From contig NZ_CP136693.1 in assembly GCF_032922745.1 (NCBI RefSeq), forward strand, positions 1,364,001 through 1,428,000: DNA of 64,000 nucleotides, read 5' to 3'. A program made the translations under genes and the position numbers. This document shows, piece after piece, positions 59,665-64,000 of this stretch (position 1 is its first letter; each line of letters begins with the position of its first letter). A model generated the notes under the pieces. It had not been told where the DNA came from. It saw nothing but the letters and a program-made list of their open reading frames with translations, and searched no databases. This stretch comes from Marinobacter salarius. GTDB lineage: Bacteria > Pseudomonadota > Gammaproteobacteria > Pseudomonadales > Oleiphilaceae.

Positions 59665-62600
59665 TCAGGCACTGGCATCCTGTGCGGATCTTTTCAGTTT
59701 GCCGGCCCACCAACAGGACAGGTCGTCGAGGAGTTTATAAGCCAGCGGCACAAAGACCAGCGCCAGGCTGCTCGCCGCGAGCATACCACCCACTACCACC
59801 GTGCCGATTTCCTGGCGGCTGGCGGCGCCAGCTCCGCCAGCCACCATCAGGGGCAGAGAGCCTACAACGAACGTAGCGGCCGTCATGATGATCGCACGAA
59901 AGCGCTGGCGCGCCGCGTTGAGGGCCGCTGTGGCCGAAGCCATGCCGGTCCGCCGGTTCTGCGCCGCGAATTCCACAATCAGAATCGCATTCTTGGCCGC
60001 CAGCCCCACCAGCACTAACAGGCCCACCTGAAAGTAAAGATCATTGGGAAAGCCGCGCAGCAAGCTCGCGAGCGCTCCGCCCAACGCCGCAAAAGGCACT
60101 GAGGTGGCCACCGCGAGCGGCAGGGCGAGTCGTTCGTACTGGGCTGCCAGAATCAGAAAGACCATCAGTAAGCTCATGAAGAAGGCACCGGTGGCGCTGT
60201 CAGAGACCTGATCCAGTTGATAGGCTTCGCCAACCCAAGCCATTTGAGTATCCGCGTCCAGGGGGAGCGAGGCAGACACTTCTTCCAGAGCCGTTTTGGC
60301 CTGACCGCTGCTGTAACCCGGCGCTGGATTCGCCATTACCCGTATGGCCGGGTAGCCGTTGAATCGCGTCAGCAAATCTGCACCCCGGCTTCGCTCCAGT
60401 GAAACCAACGAACTCAGCGGCACCATGCTGCCATTGTCGCTACGGACAAAGGCGTGGCGGAGATCCTCAGGCTGGCGCCGGTACTCGCTTTCTGATTGCA
60501 GATAAACTCGCCATAGTCGGCCCAGATACGAGAAGTCATTGATGTAGCGGGCGCCAATGGTGCTTTGTAACGTGTCATAGATGCGGGAGACGGGTATGTC
60601 CATGGCCTTGCTTTTTTCCCGGTCCACCACGGAATGGTATTGAGGAACACGGGCTTCAAACATGGCGTTAACAGCGGCCAGTTCGGGGCGGGCGGCCGCG
60701 GTCTCTCGCAATGCGCCCGCCACCTTTTCCAGCAGGGCTACGTCGGTATCGCCCCGCACTTGCAGATAACCTTCTACGCCGCCCGTCAGCGACAGGCCGG
60801 CAATCGGCGGCGGTGTAAACGAGCGCAGGTTGGCTTCCTGAACGCTGCTGCCCAGACCGCGCACCCGCTCAGCCACCGCAAAGGCGCTTTGTTGCTGATC
60901 GTTGCGCTGGTTCCAGTCCTTCAGGCTTACAAAGCCCCCCAGCGCATGGCTGCGCATCACACCGTTGACCAGGTCGAAGCCGGCGAAGGAAATGTAGCTT
61001 TCAACTTCATCCATGGCCATGATCTTCTGAGAGAAAGCATCCCGCACCCCCTCGGTGCGCGGCAGCGACGAGGCGGGCGGCAACTGCCCCAGCACGCGCA
61101 CTACACCCTGATCTTCCGCCGGCAAAAGCCCGGAGGGCAAACGATCGGTCAACAGCCACGTAGCACCAAAGAAGAACAGCAGAAGGATGAGGCCGGTGCG
61201 CGGGCGTTCCAGCAGCCCTCTTACCACCGCGGTGAAGCCGGCCGTTAACTTGTCGAAGCCGCGATTGAAGGCGCGGAAAAATTTGCCGGGCTCAGTTCGC
61301 TGCGGGCGAAGCAGCAAGGCGCACATGGCAGGAGTCAGTGTCAGCGCCACCACACCGGAGATAACTACGGACACGGCTATAGTGACGGCAAACTGACGAT
61401 ACAGGCCGCCGCTCAACCCTCCCAGAAAGGCTACCGGCGAGAATACTGCCACCAGCACCAGGGTGGATGAAAGCACTGCGCCGCTCACCTGCCCCACCGT
61501 TTCGATGGCGGCTTCGCGCGCATACATGCGCTTCTCGGTCATCAGGCGTTCGACGTTTTCCATGACAATAATGGCGTTGTCCACCACGATGCCAATGGCC
61601 AGAACAAGCCCGAACAGAGTGAGCATGTTCAGGGAAAAGCCCAGAGCGAGCATGCCGGCGAACGTGCCGATCAGGGACACTGGAATGGCCGCCACCGGGA
61701 TCAGCGTGGCGCGAAAATTCTGCAGGAACAGGTAGGTCACCAGCACCACTAGGGCGACGGCCACCAGCAGCGTGATGACCACCTCGCGAATGGACGTTCG
61801 CACAAATTCGGTGGTGTCGTAGGCAATGGTATATTCGAGATCGGCCGGAAAATTTTGCCCGAGGTCCTGCAACGCGTCCCGAACCCGGTCGGCGGTGTCC
61901 AGTGCATTGGCTCCGGACTCCAGATAGATCTGGAAGGGCACTGCGGGCGAGCCATTGAAGGTGCCGGAAAAACTGTAATCCTGGGAGCCCAGTTCCACCC
62001 GGGCGACATCCCCCAGGCGCAGGTTGGAGCCGTCCGCCAGGCTGCGTAGTACAATCGATTCGAACTGCTCAGGGGTGGTGAGCTGACCTTCACTGGTGAC
62101 AGTGAAGGTAAAGGGCTCTTCCTCACTATCGGGCGGGGAGCCCAGGCGGCCGGTGGCGTATTCGGCATTCTGCTCCCGCAAGGCGGCGGCCACGTCCTGG
62201 GTGGTGAGTTCATGCTTGGCGAGTCGGGCCGGATCGAGCCAGATTCGCATGGCGTAGTCCTGCAGGCCGAACAGACTGGCATCGCCCACGCCTTCGATCC
62301 TCACCAGTTCGTCCAGCATGTTGAGCAGCGCATAGTTGCTGATTTCCACCATGCCCATGCTGTCGTCGGGCGAAGTAAGCACACCCAGCAGGAGAATATC
62401 GGTGGAACGCGCCTGCACGCCCAGGCCCATGTCGCGCACAACCTGGGGCAGGCGCGGGGCCGCTGCCTGAACCCGGTTGTTTACGTTGATGGTGGCCTGA
62501 TCAGGATCAGTGCCGATGTCGAAGGTCACCGTAAGTTTCAGGGTGCCCGTGTCGGTGCTGGTGGAGTCCATATAGATCATGTCCTCCACGCCGTTGATTT

Positions 62601-62802
62601 CCTGCTCCAGCGGAGAGGCCACCGAGTCCGCAACCACAGCGGCACTGGCGCCCGGATAGGAAGCGGTGACCACCACCTGGGGCGGCACCACGTTCGGGTA
62701 CTGCTCAAGTGGCAACAGGCGTAAGGCGGCTAACCCCGCCAGAATAATAATGACCGAAATTACGGACGCAAAAATGGGGCGGTCGATAAAAAATCGCAGC
62801 AT
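59665..62802 (-). CDS. RND efflux permease (HAE1 family), second pump
   Basis: A 1045-residue RND pump beginning MLRFFIDRPIFASVISVIIILAG. Two large periplasmic loops and twelve predicted spans. TM4 has AIGIVVDNAIIVMENVERL, where the second of the two proton-relay Asp residues of AcrB-type pumps is Asn. Stop-start overlap of one base with the adaptor gene at 62802. The pump gene is followed by the broken lnt copy. No outer-membrane channel gene is visible in the window. Confidence 0.92.
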   Translation of the reverse strand: MLRFFIDRPIFASVISVIIILAGLAALRLLPLEQYPNVVPPQVVVTASYPGASAAVVADSVASPLEQEINGVEDMIYMDSTSTDTGTLKLTVTFDIGTDPDQATINVNNRVQAAAPRLPQVVRDMGLGVQARSTDILLLGVLTSPDDSMGMVEISNYALLNMLDELVRIEGVGDASLFGLQDYAMRIWLDPARLAKHELTTQDVAAALREQNAEYATGRLGSPPDSEEEPFTFTVTSEGQLTTPEQFESIVLRSLADGSNLRLGDVARVELGSQDYSFSGTFNGSPAVPFQIYLESGANALDTADRVRDALQDLGQNFPADLEYTIAYDTTEFVRTSIREVVITLLVAVALVVLVTYLFLQNFRATLIPVAAIPVSLIGTFAGMLALGFSLNMLTLFGLVLAIGIVVDNAIIVMENVERLMTEKRMYAREAAIETVGQVSGAVLSSTLVLVAVFSPVAFLGGLSGGLYRQFAVTIAVSVVISGVVALTLTPAMCALLLRPQRTEPGKFFRAFNRGFDKLTAGFTAVVRGLLERPRTGLILLLFFFGATWLLTDRLPSGLLPAEDQGVVRVLGQLPPASSLPRTEGVRDAFSQKIMAMDEVESYISFAGFDLVNGVMRSHALGGFVSLKDWNQRNDQQQSAFAVAERVRGLGSSVQEANLRSFTPPPIAGLSLTGGVEGYLQVRGDTDVALLEKVAGALRETAAARPELAAVNAMFEARVPQYHSVVDREKSKAMDIPVSRIYDTLQSTIGARYINDFSYLGRLWRVYLQSESEYRRQPEDLRHAFVRSDNGSMVPLSSLVSLERSRGADLLTRFNGYPAIRVMANPAPGYSSGQAKTALEEVSASLPLDADTQMAWVGEAYQLDQVSDSATGAFFMSLLMVFLILAAQYERLALPLAVATSVPFAALGGALASLLRGFPNDLYFQVGLLVLVGLAAKNAILIVEFAAQNRRTGMASATAALNAARQRFRAIIMTAATFVVGSLPLMVAGGAGAASRQEIGTVVVGGMLAASSLALVFVPLAYKLLDDLSCWWAGKLKRSAQDASA

Positions 62803-64000
62803 TACAGGCCCGCCTGTGCACGGGTGCGGGATTGCTCCCTTTGCGCATGGGCCCGGGACGGAACTGTTTCGACAACACTCACCGACCTGCCCGGCCGGAG
62901 CGAAACCTGACCGTTTACCACCAGCTGATCCCCGGCGGCGAGCCCAGCGGTTACTACCTGCAAGCCTTCAACGACAGGCCCTAATTTCACCGGCCGAGAC
63001 CTGGCCATTTGCGCGTCGGTGGCATTATTGTTTTCGACGGTAAATACCCGAGGCCCCGCCGGGCCCTCAGTGACGGCTTTCGGATCGATGAGTACAGCAT
63101 CCCTGAAAGTCCGCAGGGGTAGTTGCAGTCGCACAAATTGGCCCGGCAGCAACTCACCCTCAGTATTTGGAAACACCGCGCGCATCTCGACACTGTCGGT
63201 GAGAGGGTCGATGCGGGCGTCGGTATAATTCAACTGGCCCGCATGGGGGAAGACTCGTCCACGATCCAGAAGCAAGCCGGTTTCCACCGGTCCACCAGAC
63301 CTGCCTGCAAACGCGGCCTGATGCATGGCGGCATCACCGGAAGGCAAGGTGAAATAAACGTGAATAGGGTCGCGCGGCGTGATGGTGGTCAGCAGGGTGC
63401 CGGCTTCCACCAGACTGCCTGCCGCGAGGGCCTCAAGCCCAGCGACGCCTGCCACGGTCGCTTCTACCTGGGCATAGTTCAACATTCGCTTCGCGTCATT
63501 CTCGGCTACCTCAGCTTTCTTTAGCCGAGCCGATGTCGCCTGCAGTGCGGTCTCGGCCTTGTCCCTGTCGTACTCACTGCTCACCTTGCGGGCAAACAGC
63601 TCCTGCTGGCAACGCCATTCCCGCTCCGCATTACTGTGCTCCGCCCGAACCTCGGCCAACTCCGCCTCGGCCAATTCCAGTGCCAGGGAGTAGGACTCCG
63701 GATCAATCTGAAACAGGGTCTCGCCCTTCTGGACAAGCTGCCCCTCCTGGTACAAGCGCTTTTTTAGAACGCCCCCCACCTGCGCACGCAGTTCCACGGC
63801 GCCAGGACTTCGCACCCGGGCGGCGTATTCGCCGTACTGCACCGCGTCGCCGGTTTCCACGACAGCGACGGTCACCTCTGCGCCAGATGTTTTCGGTTCG
63901 GATGTGCTCGACTCGGTGCCGCAGGCGCCAAGCAGCATTGCAGCTGCCAGAACAACAAGCCCTGACAACCAGCGAGAAAAGACCGATGGAAAAAACAGAT
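62802..64000 (-). CDS. RND periplasmic adaptor lipoprotein (MFP), second pump; partial
   Basis: An adaptor with a lipobox (MLLGACG) after a hydrophobic stretch, then lipoyl halves (EGQLVQKGETLFQIDPESY), a coiled-coil hairpin (LELAEAELAEVRAEHSNAEREW) and a beta-barrel domain (RDPIHVYFTLPSGD). The reading frame stays open to the right edge, and the residues before the TTG at 63968 (FSRWLSG) supply the positive charge expected in a signal peptide, so the true start is probably outside the window. First gene of adaptor-pump. Confidence 0.87.
   Translation of the reverse strand, partial: LFFPSVFSRWLSGLVVLAAAMLLGACGTESSTSEPKTSGAEVTVAVVETGDAVQYGEYAARVRSPGAVELRAQVGGVLKKRLYQEGQLVQKGETLFQIDPESYSLALELAEAELAEVRAEHSNAEREWRCQQELFARKVSSEYDRDKAETALQATSARLKKAEVAENDAKRMLNYAQVEATVAGVAGLEALAAGSLVEAGTLLTTITPRDPIHVYFTLPSGDAAMHQAAFAGRSGGPVETGLLLDRGRVFPHAGQLNYTDARIDPLTDSVEMRAVFPNTEGELLPGQFVRLQLPLRTFRDAVLIDPKAVTEGPAGPRVFTVENNNATDAQMARSRPVKLGPVVEGLQVVTAGLAAGDQLVVNGQVSLRPGRSVSVVETVPSRAHAQREQSRTRAQAGL

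Overview
The window looks like a chromosome segment of a marine gammaproteobacterium close to Marinobacter. This rests on GC-rich coding sequence and on gene neighbourhoods shared with Pseudomonas and its relatives: vfr next to an OsmC gene, rpe-gph-trpE-trpG-trpD-trpC, and amgK-murU divergent from lptD-surA-pdxA-ksgA-apaH. Genus is an inference; there is no rRNA here, and I see no tRNA gene, CRISPR array, intact insertion sequence or prophage.

Layout. 1-8.9 kb: an unidentified gene end, OsmC peroxidase, Vfr, a molybdate transporter (modABC) downstream of a short-chain dehydrogenase and a lipase-like hydrolase, a sterol desaturase-like di-iron membrane enzyme divergent from an AraC regulator, and a GST. 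9-16.1 kb: META-domain lipoprotein, orphan solute-binding lipoprotein, glycine betaine transporter in the order proX-proW-proV, and a zinc carboxypeptidase-like gene coupled to an alpha/beta hydrolase. 16.2-24.4 kb: GST, DUF4202, tryptophan operon with gph and rpe, a DUF3530 gene broken by a frameshift, and an orphan PAAR protein. 24.5-35.1 kb: TerB/J-domain co-chaperone, MurU-AmgK muropeptide recycling, the lptD-surA-pdxA-ksgA-apaH outer-membrane/housekeeping run, DUF423, thiS and thiG. 35.1-43.9 kb: a structured palindromic repeat, SlmA, an inositol-phosphatase family enzyme, an aminotransferase, a second orphan binding protein, and an RND efflux operon ending in DUF3301. 43.9-49.1 kb: J-domain membrane protein, a secretin-fragment protein, a DAHP synthase behind an attenuation leader, a second copy of the structured repeat, a LysE exporter and a flavin disulfide reductase. 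49.1-57.8 kb: DUF2061, Dps, choice-of-anchor lipoprotein, a CFA-synthase/geranylgeranyl-reductase pair and a TRAP transporter. 57.8-64 kb: gene debris (radical-SAM-like fragment, IS66 transposase end, truncated and frameshifted lnt) followed by a second RND pump with its adaptor running off the right edge.

How the parts work together. Most of the window is biosynthesis (Trp, aromatic precursor, thiazole, pyridoxal), envelope assembly and recycling (LptD, SurA, MurU/AmgK, SlmA) and uptake or export (Mod, ProXWV, TRAP, two RND pumps, LysE). Two regulatory structures stand out. A 44-residue leader peptide contains Phe-Phe-Trp-Trp-Phe-Gly-Tyr-Gly-Tyr-Phe and is followed by an intrinsic terminator, so DAHP synthase should be attenuated by all three aromatic amino acids. 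Two copies of a branched palindromic repeat share an interior with hairpins but have unrelated, self-complementary outer arms; read on the minus strand, the interior hairpins show AGGGAC/AGGGAT/ATGGAT loops that resemble CsrA/RsmA sites.
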